From: JACCZX01 sp963829995 | GTDB lineage: Bacteria > Pseudomonadota > Gammaproteobacteria > Burkholderiales > Burkholderiaceae_F | Reading direction: 5' to 3' | DNA: 64,000 nt | Assembly (NCBI GenBank): GCA_963829995.1 | Contig: CAWHKW010000005.1 | Span: forward strand, 167,151 to 231,150 | Shown here: positions 1-8,928 of the stretch, one piece after another | Layout: every line of letters begins with the position of its first letter | Numbering within the stretch: position 1 is the stretch's first letter | The notes under the pieces: generated by a model | Databases searched by the model: none | What the model was told of the DNA's origin: nothing | What the model saw: the letters and a program-made list of their open reading frames with translations, nothing else | Made by a program: the position numbers and the translations under genes

Positions 1-396
1 CCGCAGGCTCGACGTCCCGATGCGCGCGCCTTCCGGCATGTCTTCGAGCGTTGGGTAGCGATTCGACACCATGCAGTCGCGCGGATCCTCGCGCGTGAGA
101 ATCGCGGCGAGAACAAACTCGCTCTCGAGTTGCATCGGCACATCCTTCAGCGAATGCACCGCGAGGTGCGCGCGGCCGTCGAGCAATGCCAGCTCGAGCT
201 CCTTGACGAACAAGCCCTTACCACCCTCCTGCGACAGTGGCCGATCAAGAATGCGGTCACCCTGCGTCGTCATGCCGAGTAAATCAACGAGCAAACCTGC
301 GTGCTCGCCTTGCAGCAGTGCGCGCACGTGTTCGGCTTGCCACAACGCCAGCGGGCTTTTTCGCGTCGCGATCACGACGCGCGCCGGCGCAGTCAT
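1..396 (-). CDS. hemC: Hydroxymethylbilane synthase (porphobilinogen deaminase), N-terminal part
   Basis: This enzyme joins four porphobilinogen units into hydroxymethylbilane in cytosolic haem synthesis. The 132 codons visible run from an ATG at 396 to the window edge, so the C-terminal part, including the dipyrromethane-binding cysteine, lies outside. Family signatures seen near the N-terminus are IATRKSPLALWQAEHV, TQGDRILDRPL and GGKGLFVKELE, followed by AVHSLKDVP and the RED(P)RD segment around residues 105-115. It is the last gene of a leftward set algZ-algR-hemC, 61 bp after the regulator gene. The same order (argH, algZ, algR, hemC) is known from Pseudomonas and many betaproteobacteria. 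The identification is secure; only the missing end is unknown. Confidence 0.95.
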   Translation of the reverse strand, partial: MTAPARVVIATRKSPLALWQAEHVRALLQGEHAGLLVDLLGMTTQGDRILDRPLSQEGGKGLFVKELELALLDGRAHLAVHSLKDVPMQLESEFVLAAILTREDPRDCMVSNRYPTLEDMPEGARIGTSSLR

Positions 397-457
397 CGAA
401 CCATATTCCGTGGGGGATGGGTAAAGCGGATGAAACTGAGTCTAGCAGCGCAAATGC

Positions 458-1261
458 TTAATTCTTCGCTGCCGCCTTCACCGTCGGCCATTGCCTGCGG
501 CTGATCGGCAGGCGGTCCGGCGCCTCCTTCAGCAGCACTTCCCAGTGGCCTTCGGAAGACTCTCCCTCGTCATCGACAGCGCCGCGTACGCGCTGAAAAC
601 CAAGGATGCCGCCGCGCGCCACCAGCGCATTGCGGTGGATTCGCACAAAGCGGTCGCCGAATTCCGCTTCGAGAGCGGTCAGCGACTCTTCGGTCAGATA
701 CTCGCGCGTGCGAGTTTTGATCGTCACGTATTTCAGCTCGGCGCGCAGGTAAACAACATCATCGATCGGCACCAGCATCATGCGCCCGCGCTCTGACACC
801 GTCAGGTGCGAACGCACCGAGCCGATCGTTTTAGCCAGCTCTTCGATGCGCGGTTCGTGGGTACGGAAACGCTCGGCGCGCGCAAGTGCAGCCAGCAGAC
901 GCTCGGCACGCACCGGCTTCATCAGGTAATCGAGCGCCTGCACTTCAAATGCATCCAGCGCGTGTTCGTCGTAGGCGGTCACGAAAATCACCGCCGGTGG
1001 GTTATCCCGTTGCGCCAGATGGCGGGCCACTTCGATGCCGTTCATGTCGGGCATGTGCACGTCGAGAAGAATCACGTCGGGATGCAGGCGGTCGGCTTCC
1101 TCGAGCCCGCTGATGCCACCTTCGGCTTCACCAACCAGTTGCAGCGACACCTGCTCGGCACAATCGCGCAACACCTGGCTCAGACGCGCACGCGCCGGCG
1201 GTTCGTCGTCGACGATCATCACGTTCAACATCGCCTTGCCTTGTCCAATCGTGTGCCCCAT
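458..1261 (-). CDS. algR: LytTR-family response regulator (AlgR-like)
   Basis: Cytosolic response regulator. It has an N-terminal receiver domain (about residues 12-130) with the acidic pair VDDE, the phospho-acceptor Asp in LLDVHMPD and the conserved Lys in LMKPV. A C-terminal LytTR DNA-binding domain follows (about residues 150-260, YLRAELKYVTIKT and FVRIHRNALV). Length (267 residues) is normal for AlgR/LytR regulators. Relatives usually begin close to MLNVMIVDDE, so the internal ATG at 1231, preceded by AAGG-type bases, is a good alternative start. It lies 20 bp downstream of its histidine kinase gene and upstream of hemC. In Pseudomonas AlgR controls alginate and twitching genes; the regulon here cannot be read from the sequence. 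Confidence 0.9.
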   Translation of the reverse strand: MGHTIGQGKAMLNVMIVDDEPPARARLSQVLRDCAEQVSLQLVGEAEGGISGLEEADRLHPDVILLDVHMPDMNGIEVARHLAQRDNPPAVIFVTAYDEHALDAFEVQALDYLMKPVRAERLLAALARAERFRTHEPRIEELAKTIGSVRSHLTVSERGRMMLVPIDDVVYLRAELKYVTIKTRTREYLTEESLTALEAEFGDRFVRIHRNALVARGGILGFQRVRGAVDDEGESSEGHWEVLLKEAPDRLPISRRQWPTVKAAAKN

Positions 1262-1281
1262 TGCTGCTCGCCTTGCTGCCC

Positions 1282-2334
1282 TCAGGCCCGCCGCTCCACC
1301 GGTATCGTCATCGTCAATTCAAACCGCTCGCGCCGAGTCTGCGTCTCTACCTTTGCTTCCAGGTCGTAAATCAACGCCAGCCGGCCCCGTATGTTTGCCA
1401 GACCGATCTGATTGCCCTCGCGCTCGGGACGCTCGGGGGCGATCGGATTGCTGACAAAAATTTCCAGTACGAAGCCGTTTTGCCGAACTCGTACGACGAT
1501 GTCGGCACGGCCGGCGGTCTTTTCCGCGCCGTAGCGAATGGCGTTTTCAATGACCGGTTGCAGGAGTAACTGTGGCATTTTTGCCCGGGGGTGGTATGCC
1601 CCGATTTGCCAGTCAACTGCCAACCTATTCCCGAGCCGGGTCTGCTCAATCTCCACGTAGTTGCGGCAAAGCTCGAGTTCGTCCGCCAGCGGCACCAATT
1701 TGCGCGTGTCTGCCATCACCGCGCGGAACAACTCGGCGATCGATTCCAGCATCCGCTCGGCCTTCACGGGCTCGGTCCGAACGACCGACAGCACGGCATT
1801 GAGGCTGTTGAAAAGGAAGTGCGGGCGGATGCGCGACTGCAGCGCCTGATACTTCGCCTCGATGACCGCGGGGGAAAACGCGCGTTCGCGCAGTTCCGAG
1901 TAGTGCTGGAAGCCGGCGCCGAGCGCGAAGCCCACTGCCCCGTGCGCAAGCGCCGCCCACTCGCCGCCCGGCATCTGAAACAGCAAGGCGACGCCGACCG
2001 CCACGATCGCCGGAATTAGGCAAGAAATACCGCGCTGAACCGATACGTCCAGCGCCGACATCGTGCGACGCGCCACGCACCATCCCATCAGGGTCAATAA
2101 CGTGGACGGCGCGATGAACGACATCAGTCGCAGCAGTGCCGTCAGAGCATCCGACGGTGATGACGATTCTCCAACGGCCGCCATCAGCGCCAACATGACA
2201 ATGGTGCCAATCACGCGCAACAACACGCCCATGTTGCAGCCATCTGGAATGACCCGTCGAGGAGTCGGCACCGCAGTTTCGTCGCGGGCGAGCGGGCCTT
2301 TCAGCGGGGGATGCGGAGGAGGTGAAGCCTTCAC
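1282..2334 (-). CDS. algZ: Sensor histidine kinase of the LytS/AlgZ (FimS) type
   Basis: Inner-membrane sensor kinase partnered with the adjacent LytTR regulator. Four hydrophobic segments fill roughly residues 36-145. The His_kinase (LytS) domain follows, with the phospho-accepting His in RPHFLFNSLN (about residue 172). The ATPase region has the N-box PVIENAIRYG and the glycine motif IGLANIRGRL. The first codon is GTG at 2334; an ATG 34 codons in (MGVLLRVIG) is also possible and would start directly at the first membrane helix. The start lies only 43 bp from the divergent argH start, so the two share a short promoter region. Length (350 residues) fits the family. Confidence 0.9.
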   Translation of the reverse strand: MKASPPPHPPLKGPLARDETAVPTPRRVIPDGCNMGVLLRVIGTIVMLALMAAVGESSSPSDALTALLRLMSFIAPSTLLTLMGWCVARRTMSALDVSVQRGISCLIPAIVAVGVALLFQMPGGEWAALAHGAVGFALGAGFQHYSELRERAFSPAVIEAKYQALQSRIRPHFLFNSLNAVLSVVRTEPVKAERMLESIAELFRAVMADTRKLVPLADELELCRNYVEIEQTRLGNRLAVDWQIGAYHPRAKMPQLLLQPVIENAIRYGAEKTAGRADIVVRVRQNGFVLEIFVSNPIAPERPEREGNQIGLANIRGRLALIYDLEAKVETQTRRERFELTMTIPVERRA

Positions 2335-2377
2335 GAACCTATACTCGCATTCACGCGTCTATCCCCCTCAAACGATT

Positions 2378-3811
2378 ATGTCAGAGCAATCCACAAAAGC
2401 GGGCAATCCATTAGCGTCGAAAAGCACCGCATGGTCGGGGCGATTCGACGAACCCGTGGCGGATTTTGTGTTGCGCTACACAGCATCGGTCGGCTTCGAT
2501 CGCAGACTCGCGTTAGCCGACATCGAAGGCTCTCTCGCGCACGCGGGGATGCTGCACGAGTGCGGCATCATCAATGCCGTCGATCGCGCAGACATCGAGC
2601 GCGGACTGCAGCAGATTCGCCAAGAGATCGAACGCGATCAATTCGAATGGCGCATCGAACTCGAAGATGTTCATCTGAATATCGAAAACCGCCTGACGGA
2701 GCTGGTCGGCGATGCCGGCAAGCGTCTGCACACCGGCCGGTCGCGCAACGATCAGATCGCCACCGACACTCGCCTCTGGCTGCGCGGCGAAATCGATCAG
2801 ATCGTGTGTCGTATCGATGGGCTGCAGCATGCGCTGGTTGAGTTAGCCGACCGTCACGCAGCGACCGTGATGCCGGGTTTCACGCACATGCAGGTCGCGC
2901 AGCCCGTCACATTCGGGCATCACATGCTCGCGTACACGGAGATGTTCGAACGTGATCGTGACCGCTTGCTGGATGCCCGAAAGAGGGTGAACTGCCTGCC
3001 GCTCGGTGCCGCCGCGCTCGCAGGTACGACATATCCGATCAATCGCGCTTGGGTGGCGCAAAAACTCGGCTTCGAATCGATCGCGGAAAATTCGTTGGAC
3101 GCCGTCAGCGATCGCGATTTCGCGATCGAATTTTGCGCAGCCGCCGCGTTACTTATGATGCACGTCTCGCGACTGGCCGAAGAATTTGTGATCTGGTTGA
3201 GCCCGCGATTCGCTTTCATTCGTCTGCCGGATCGCTACACGACCGGCTCATCGATCATGCCGCAGAAAAGAAATCCGGACGTTCCGGAGCTCGCGCGCGG
3301 CAAAGCCGGCCGCGTCACAGGCCATCTGGTTGCGCTGTTGATGTTGATGAAGGCGCAGCCGTTGGCTTACAACAAAGACAACCAGGAAGACAAGGAACCG
3401 CTGTTCGATACCGTAGACACTGTTGTCGACACGTTGCGCGCCTTTTCGGAGATGCTGCCCGGCGTCGAGGTCGACACCAACGCGATGCGGCGCGCCGCGG
3501 AGGAAGGTTACTCAACCGCGACTGATCTCGCCGACTACCTCGTGCGAAAGGGTGTTCCGTTTCGCGACGCGCACGAAGCCGTCGCGCAAGCTGTAAAGCT
3601 GGCCGCCGGCCGGAATGCCGCACTTTCCGAACTGTCGTTGTCGGAGCTGCGGCAGTTTTCACCACTGATCGAAGATGATGTGATGGATTCACTATCCATC
3701 GACGCATCGGTAGCCGCGCGCAACCACCCCGGCGGCACCGCGCCGGCACGCGTGCACAGTCAAGTCGATGCTTGGCGCACGCGGATGCGAACACGCCAAC
3801 GACCCTACTGA
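2378..3811 (+). CDS. argH: Argininosuccinate lyase
   Basis: Cleaves argininosuccinate to arginine and fumarate, the last step of arginine synthesis; a cytosolic homotetramer of the fumarase/aspartase superfamily. The 477-residue product starts at the ATG at 2378 (MSEQSTKAG). An upstream in-frame extension exists but runs antisense into the kinase gene and has no family similarity. Key blocks: WSGRF at the N-terminus, HTGRSRNDQ, the superfamily signature TGSSIMPQKRNPD with the flexible catalytic-Ser loop, and KAQPLAYNKDNQEDKEP. It is divergent from algZ. A run of six T residues (3813-3818) follows the stop codon, without a clear stem. Confidence 0.97.
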   Translation: MSEQSTKAGNPLASKSTAWSGRFDEPVADFVLRYTASVGFDRRLALADIEGSLAHAGMLHECGIINAVDRADIERGLQQIRQEIERDQFEWRIELEDVHLNIENRLTELVGDAGKRLHTGRSRNDQIATDTRLWLRGEIDQIVCRIDGLQHALVELADRHAATVMPGFTHMQVAQPVTFGHHMLAYTEMFERDRDRLLDARKRVNCLPLGAAALAGTTYPINRAWVAQKLGFESIAENSLDAVSDRDFAIEFCAAAALLMMHVSRLAEEFVIWLSPRFAFIRLPDRYTTGSSIMPQKRNPDVPELARGKAGRVTGHLVALLMLMKAQPLAYNKDNQEDKEPLFDTVDTVVDTLRAFSEMLPGVEVDTNAMRRAAEEGYSTATDLADYLVRKGVPFRDAHEAVAQAVKLAAGRNAALSELSLSELRQFSPLIEDDVMDSLSIDASVAARNHPGGTAPARVHSQVDAWRTRMRTRQRPY

Positions 3812-3912
3812 ATTTTTTAAACCCTGCAGTTTGGGCCGTTAGAATCGCCGCCACAGCTGCGGCTTGACACCTAGCGTGCGAGCGTCGCCGAAGAGCAGCG
3901 AAGGGGGCACAC

Positions 3913-4503
3913 ATGAAGTTGCTGCTGAGCTTGTCGCACGGCATTGACTGGCTGAATCACCGTATAGGCCGCATCGCCCTATGGCTGGTGCTGGTGGCGG
4001 TTCTGATCAGCTCCGCCAACGCAATCGTTCGGAAGACGCTGAACATCAGCTCCAACGCCTATCTTGAAATCCAGTGGTATCTGTTCGCGGCAATCTTCCT
4101 GCTTTGCGCGGGGTATGTGCTGCTGAACAACGAGCATGTGCGGATCGACGTGGTGTCAGGCCACTTCTCGAAACGGACGCAGACGATCATCGACATCGTC
4201 GGGCTGTTGTTCTTTCTGTTGCCGATGGCGGCGTTGATCATCTACCTGTCCTGGCCGCTTTTCGAGCGAGCCTATGTGTCTGGCGAGATGTCGCAGAACG
4301 CTGGCGGGCTTGTTCGCTGGCCGGCATATCTGCTGATGCCGGTGGGTTTTTCGCTGCTGGTGTTGCAGGGCATTTCAGAGCTGATCAAGCGCGTTGCATT
4401 CCTGATGGGGTTGGCTGACGATCCCACGCGGCGCAAGGCAAAGTCGGCCGAGCTGGAGCTGGCAGAGGCGATCCGCAAAGCGGATCCTGGGCGGACTGCA
4501 TGA
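3913..4503 (+). CDS. dctQ: TRAP transporter small permease (DctQ family)
   Basis: Small membrane subunit of a tripartite ATP-independent periplasmic (TRAP) transporter, which imports organic acids using an ion gradient. The 196 residues contain four hydrophobic helices (about residues 20-42, 55-77, 96-119 and 138-160) and the family-typical NNEHVRIDV segment after the second helix. The start ATG is preceded by the strong ribosome site GAAGGGGG. The stop codon overlaps the start of the large permease gene by 4 bp (ATGA), so the two are translationally coupled. Substrate is unknown. Confidence 0.9.
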   Translation: MKLLLSLSHGIDWLNHRIGRIALWLVLVAVLISSANAIVRKTLNISSNAYLEIQWYLFAAIFLLCAGYVLLNNEHVRIDVVSGHFSKRTQTIIDIVGLLFFLLPMAALIIYLSWPLFERAYVSGEMSQNAGGLVRWPAYLLMPVGFSLLVLQGISELIKRVAFLMGLADDPTRRKAKSAELELAEAIRKADPGRTA

Positions 4504-6260
4504 GCTTTATCGCGCAGAACATGGCCCCGCTGATGTTTGTGGGGCTGGTCTTCTTTCTTCTTTTCGGTTTCCCGATAGCGTTCAGCCTGGCCGCCTGCGG
4601 TTTGTTTTTTGGTTTTATCGGCATCGAGCTCGGTTTGTTGCCGGCTACGCTGTTTCAGGCAATTCCGATCCGGCTGATCGGGATCATGCAGAACGACACG
4701 CTGCTCGCGGTCCCGTTTTTCACCTTCATGGGACTGATCCTCGAACGCAGCGGCATGGCGGAAGACCTGCTTGATACGGTTGGACAGGTGTTCGGTCCAG
4801 TGCGCAGCGGCCTGGCGCTTGCCGTGGTGTTGGTTGGAGCACTGCTGGCGGCAACGACCGGCGTGGTCGCTGCCTCAGTGATTTCGATGGGGCTGATTTC
4901 ACTGCCGATCATGCTGCGTTACGGCTACGACCGCCGCGTCGCAAGTGGCGTGATCGCGGCCTCCGGCACACTGGCACAGATCATTCCGCCATCACTTGTG
5001 TTGATCATCATGGCCGACCAGCTCGGCCGCAGCGTCGGCGACATGTATCGCGGCGCGTTTCTTCCGGGCTTCGCGCTGACCGGACTGTATGTCGGCTACG
5101 TATTGTTGCTCGCGATAGTCCGTCCAAAGCTGGTCCCCGCATTGCCTTTGGAAGCGCGCACGTACCGCGAGGCCGACGGCTCGAGCGGCATGCGATCGCT
5201 GACCGTGCTGGCGCTTCTTGCGGTCGGGATCGCCTACGGCTTCGAGAGTTGGTACAGCGCCAGCTTTCCGACCGCCGGTGTGGAGGAGCTGGTGATTCTG
5301 TCGATGATGTTCTCGCTTGGAATGGCGTTCCTCGCCGCCGTTGCGAACCGCTTTCTGCGGCTGAACCTGCTGTCGAAGATTGCCGAGCGCGTCACGTTCG
5401 TGCTGATTCCTCCGCTGGCTCTGATCTTTCTGGTTCTGGGGACCATTTTCCTCGGCATCGCTACGCCGACCGAGGGCGGCGCAATGGGCGCACTCGGCGC
5501 GCTGATCATGGCGCTCTCGCGGCGTCGATTGAGCTGGTCGTTGCTGAAGCAGGCAATGGACTCGACCGCCAAGCTCTCGACGTTCGTCATTTTTATCCTG
5601 ATCGGCGCGACGATCTTCAATCTGGCGTTTCAGGCGGTGGACGGCAACAAATGGGTCGAACATCTGCTGTCCGACCTGCCGGGCGGACAGATCGGCTTCC
5701 TGATTGTCGTCAACATCCTGGTGTTCCTGCTGGCGTTTTTTCTCGATTTCTTCGAGCTCGCGTTCATCATCGTGCCGTTGCTGGCGCCGGTGGCAGAAAA
5801 GCTCGATATCAACCTGATCTGGTTCGGCATATTGCTCGCGGTGAACATGCAGACTTCGTTCATGCACCCGCCCTTCGGGTTTGCGCTTTTTTATCTGCGC
5901 AGCGTGGCACCCAATGAGGACTACACCGACAAGATCACGCGCAAGCCCATCGCCCGGGTAACGACCGGACAAATCTACTGGGGCGCCGTGCCTTTCGTAG
6001 TGATCCAGCTGATCATGGTCGGAATTCTGATCGCGTTTCCGGAGCTGGTGTTATGGGCGCTCGGCGATTTGACGCCGGTCGATCTGGACAAGGTACGGAT
6101 CGATATCCCCGAGAGCCCGGTTTACGAGATCGATCCGTCACGCGATCTTCAGCCGCCAGAGCCCATCCCCGGTGCTGAACCTGATCCCGCCAAGTCCGGC
6201 CCGGTGGACGATCCGAACGAGGCAATCCTGCGCTCGCTCGGAATCGACGCGAAGAAGTAG
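4500..6260 (+). CDS. dctM: TRAP transporter large permease (DctM family)
   Basis: Large, multi-helix membrane subunit of the TRAP transporter; it forms the ion-coupled transport path together with the DctQ-like partner. The 586-residue protein shows more than ten hydrophobic helices and typical DctM segments such as PFFTFMGLILERSGMAEDLL, GTLAQIIPPS and IATPTEGGAMGA. The family is usually about 425-470 residues. Here the middle contains an extra hydrophilic-hydrophobic stretch (around residues 215-270), and a proline-rich cytosolic tail of about 70 residues (EIDPSRDLQPPEPIPGAEPD...) ends the protein. This longer form is common in the 2-oxoacid/mannitol branch. Translationally coupled to dctQ; converges on dctP. 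Confidence 0.92.
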   Translation: MSFIAQNMAPLMFVGLVFFLLFGFPIAFSLAACGLFFGFIGIELGLLPATLFQAIPIRLIGIMQNDTLLAVPFFTFMGLILERSGMAEDLLDTVGQVFGPVRSGLALAVVLVGALLAATTGVVAASVISMGLISLPIMLRYGYDRRVASGVIAASGTLAQIIPPSLVLIIMADQLGRSVGDMYRGAFLPGFALTGLYVGYVLLLAIVRPKLVPALPLEARTYREADGSSGMRSLTVLALLAVGIAYGFESWYSASFPTAGVEELVILSMMFSLGMAFLAAVANRFLRLNLLSKIAERVTFVLIPPLALIFLVLGTIFLGIATPTEGGAMGALGALIMALSRRRLSWSLLKQAMDSTAKLSTFVIFILIGATIFNLAFQAVDGNKWVEHLLSDLPGGQIGFLIVVNILVFLLAFFLDFFELAFIIVPLLAPVAEKLDINLIWFGILLAVNMQTSFMHPPFGFALFYLRSVAPNEDYTDKITRKPIARVTTGQIYWGAVPFVVIQLIMVGILIAFPELVLWALGDLTPVDLDKVRIDIPESPVYEIDPSRDLQPPEPIPGAEPDPAKSGPVDDPNEAILRSLGIDAKK

Positions 6261-6263
6261 CGC

Positions 6264-6294
6264 GAAAAAAAGCCCCGCGAAGGGCGGGGCTTTC
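6264..6294. terminator. Bidirectional rho-independent terminator between dctM and dctP
   Basis: An 8-bp GC-rich stem AGCCCCGC / GCGGGGCT (6271-6278 with 6284-6291) is flanked by a run of A on the left (6264-6270) and TTT on the right. It can end both the rightward dctQM transcript and the leftward-running dctP transcript. An uncorrected reading of dctP would translate straight through this hairpin, which supports the frameshift described for that gene. Confidence 0.85.
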
Positions 6295-6317
6295 CTGCGG
6301 TTGCAGGTGCAGCGTTA

Positions 6318-7455
6318 TTACTTTGATGCGGCCTTTTTCGCCGGTGCGCTCTTCGCTTCTGTGCTTGCGCGTTCCGTCGAGCCTTTGGGCCGCCATGAAG
6401 TTGTCGAATTCGCGCTCGGTAATGCGGAACCAAAGCACCTGGTCAGCGCGGAACTTGGACCAGTCCTCATAAATGCGACGCCAGTTCTGGTTCTTGGCCG
6501 CCAGCTCGCTATAAAGGTCTTGCGACGCTTTGAACGCAGCTTCCATGATCGGTCGCGGCATCGGGCGCAGGCGCGCGCCACCCGCTACCAACCGCTTCAA
6601 AGCATCCGGGTTCTTGGCGTCATAACGCGCCTGCATCACGACATGCGCATGCGACGCGGCCACGCCGACGATCGCCCTGTAGTCAGCCGGCAGCGCATCC
6701 CATGCTTTCTGATTCACGTAAAGCGACAACTGAGGTCCGCCTTCCCACCAGCCCGGATAGTAGTAATTCGGCGCTACCTTGTTGAACCCAAGCTTCTCGT
6801 CATCGTAAGGCCCGACCCATTCAGTCGCATCAATCGTCCCCTTCTCGAGCGCCGGATAGATCTCGCCTCCCGGGATGTTCTGCGGGACACCGCCGATGCG
6901 CTCGAGCACCTTGCCGCCGAAGCCGCCGATGCGCATCTTCAGTCCCTTCAGATCGGCAAGCGACTTGATCTCCTTGCGATACCACCCACCCATTTGTGCG
7001 CCGGTGTTGCCCATCACCAGATTGACGATCGAATACTGCTTGTAAAACTCGCGCATCAGCTTCATGCCGTTGCCTTCGAACATCCAGGCAGTCTGCTGCC
7101 GCGAATTCAGGCCGAATGGCACTGCGCAGTCGAAGGCGAAGGCCTCGTCCTTGCCGAAAAAGTAGTAAGGCGCGGTATGGGCGCACTCAACGGTGGCATT
7201 TTGAACGGCGTCGACCACACCAAAGGCCGGCACCAGCTCGCCTGCCGGATGCGTCGAAATCGTGAACTTCCCGCCGGTGGCGTCCGAGACGCTCTTGGCA
7301 AACACTTCGGACGCGCCGTAGATCGTGTCAAGCGCTTTCGGAAAGCTCGAAGCCAGGCGCCAGCGGATCTGCCCGGCCTGTGCGATCGCAGGTGCGGCAA
7401 TCGTTGCGGCCGCCGCCCCCACTGTCGCGTTCTTCAAAAATGAACGACGTTGCAT
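6318..7455 (-). CDS. dctP: TRAP transporter substrate-binding protein (DctP family), apparent frameshift near its end
   Basis: Periplasmic binding protein that delivers substrate to the DctQM permease. The start is the ATG at 7455, preceded by an excellent GGAG ribosome site. The N-terminus MQRRSFLKNATVG with the AAPAIAQA cleavage region is a Tat-type signal peptide (RRSFLK). Family motifs include MGGWYRKEIKSLADLKGLKMRIGG (about residues 155-180), ATEWVGPYDDEKLGF and YYPGWWEGG. It resembles the branch that binds 2-oxo acids (TakP-like). In the given sequence the frame does not stop at the end of the domain but runs through the terminator into antisense dctM. Removing one base in the CCC run (plus-strand GGG, 6387-6389) yields KGSTERASTEAKSAPAKKAASK-stop at 6318, giving 378 residues. 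Gene length is 3n+1, as expected for one extra base. Confidence 0.85.
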
Positions 7456-7559
7456 GTTGTCTCCTGTTGTAGCCGATCGAGATGTGCCATCTTGCTGTGC
7501 CATCTTGCGTGCACTGCAGGAAAGTGTAGCTGCCGCAACCGGATGCGTGTTCAGGGTTT

Positions 7560-8906
7560 CTACGCGCCACCGACGGTCATTCCGTCGATCAACAACGACC
7601 CGCTCACCTTGCTGCCACGAACAACCTGATCGTTGCCAACGGCTACGATGTTGCGAAACATGTCGCGCAGATTGCCGGCCACCGTGATTTCCTCGACCGG
7701 ATAACGAATTTCCCCGCCTTCGACCCAGAAGCCGCTCGCGCCGCGGGAGTAGTCGCCGCTGACGTAGTTGACGCCCTGCCCGATCAGGTCGGTGACCAGC
7801 AAGCCGGTGCCGAGACGCTGCACCATGCCGGCCAGGTCGTCGTTGCGTCGTGTCGCACTTGACCGAATTTCGAAGTTGTACGAACCGCCCGAGTTTCCGG
7901 TCGAGCGCATCCCGAGCTTGCGCGCGGAATAACTCGACAGAAAGTAACCGGTCAGCACGCCGCCTGCGACGACGTCGCGCTTGATGCCTCGCACGCCTTC
8001 CTCGTCGAACGGGCTCGACCCGGGGCCTTGCGGCAGGTAAGGGTCTTCGTGCAGCGTGATGTGATCGGAAAAGACCGACTTGCCGAGCGCATCGACCAGA
8101 AAAGAGGCGTTTCGATACAGCGCACCCCCGCTGGCAGCCTGTACAAAATTTCCCAGCAATCCGCATGCAAGCGGAGCCTCGAAGAGAACCGGGCACTGCC
8201 GCGTTTGCAACTGGCGAGCCGACAGGCGAGCAAGCACGCGCCGCGCTGCATAGTCGCCGACCGCTTCGGGCGATGCCAGCTCGTCGGCGATACGTGAAGA
8301 CGAGTACCAATCGTCGCGCTGCATGCCGTTGTGATCGCGTGCAATCGGCGCAACCGAGATCGAGTGACGCGAGTACGCGTAACCACCGACGAACTGCTGC
8401 GTGTTGGCGAGCACAAAATGCCCCGACGACGTATAGACATTGGCGCCTTCGGAGTTGACGATCTGCGGGCTGACCGCGAACGCTGCCGCCTCGCAGCGCT
8501 GCGCCAGCTTGATGGCTTCGCCGGTGTCGATCGACCATGGATGAAACAGATCGAGATCGCGCGGAGAACGCTGCAGCGTGTCGGGGTCGGGCAAGCCGGC
8601 CGCCTCGTCTTCGGCGGTGAAGCGCGCAATGTTGTGCGCCGCTTCGACCGCCTGTTGCAATGCCGGGCGGGCGAAATCAGACGTCGAAGCATTGCCGCGA
8701 CGCTTGCCGATGTAGACGGTGATGCCCAGACCCTTGTCGCGCGTGCGCTCGATGGTCTCGACCTTCTTCTTGCGCACCGATACCGACAGCCCGGTCGATT
8801 CGCTGACTTCGCACGCAGCGTCGCTCGCTCCGAGCGAGCGGGCGTGCTGCAGGGCGTCCGCCGCGAGTTCGCGCAGACGCTGGTCAGAGAGGGAAAAGGG
8901 AGTCAC
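7560..8906 (-). CDS. pmbA: Metalloprotease PmbA/TldE
   Basis: Partner of TldD in the TldD/TldE metalloprotease complex, which trims small peptides such as microcin B17 precursor and degrades the CcdA antitoxin in E. coli; TldE itself has no metal site. The 448-residue protein starts with GTG at 8906. It shows the usual N-terminal domain (VSVRKKKVETIERTRDKGLGITVYIGKRRGNAS) and the C-terminal glycine-rich region (FDEEGV, STGNSGGSYNFEI, GDYSRGASGFWVEGGEI). It is divergent from darP with a 22-bp gap, an arrangement (pmbA/yjgA) conserved in proteobacteria. No tldD is in the window. Confidence 0.94.
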   Translation of the reverse strand: MTPFSLSDQRLRELAADALQHARSLGASDAACEVSESTGLSVSVRKKKVETIERTRDKGLGITVYIGKRRGNASTSDFARPALQQAVEAAHNIARFTAEDEAAGLPDPDTLQRSPRDLDLFHPWSIDTGEAIKLAQRCEAAAFAVSPQIVNSEGANVYTSSGHFVLANTQQFVGGYAYSRHSISVAPIARDHNGMQRDDWYSSSRIADELASPEAVGDYAARRVLARLSARQLQTRQCPVLFEAPLACGLLGNFVQAASGGALYRNASFLVDALGKSVFSDHITLHEDPYLPQGPGSSPFDEEGVRGIKRDVVAGGVLTGYFLSSYSARKLGMRSTGNSGGSYNFEIRSSATRRNDDLAGMVQRLGTGLLVTDLIGQGVNYVSGDYSRGASGFWVEGGEIRYPVEEITVAGNLRDMFRNIVAVGNDQVVRGSKVSGSLLIDGMTVGGA

Positions 8907-8928
8907 GTCGCTGGCTCATGTGCTTAGT

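Noticed and set aside
3817..3845. Possible promoter for dctQM (TTAAAC, then TAGAAT with 17-bp spacing)
   Set aside because: The -10-like box is fair but the -35 is weak, and many such matches are expected by chance; not listed as a feature.
4992..5972. A 326-codon minus-strand frame
   Set aside because: Antisense to the well-supported dctM; composition Arg/Gln/His-rich and without motifs.
6172..7443. A 423-codon plus-strand frame
   Set aside because: Antisense to dctP and crossing its terminator; no domain.
6013..8538. An 841-codon open frame on the minus strand
   Set aside because: Only its middle is DctP. The right part is antisense-offset to pmbA and the left part runs through a terminator into antisense dctM; both ends are chance open frame in GC-rich DNA.
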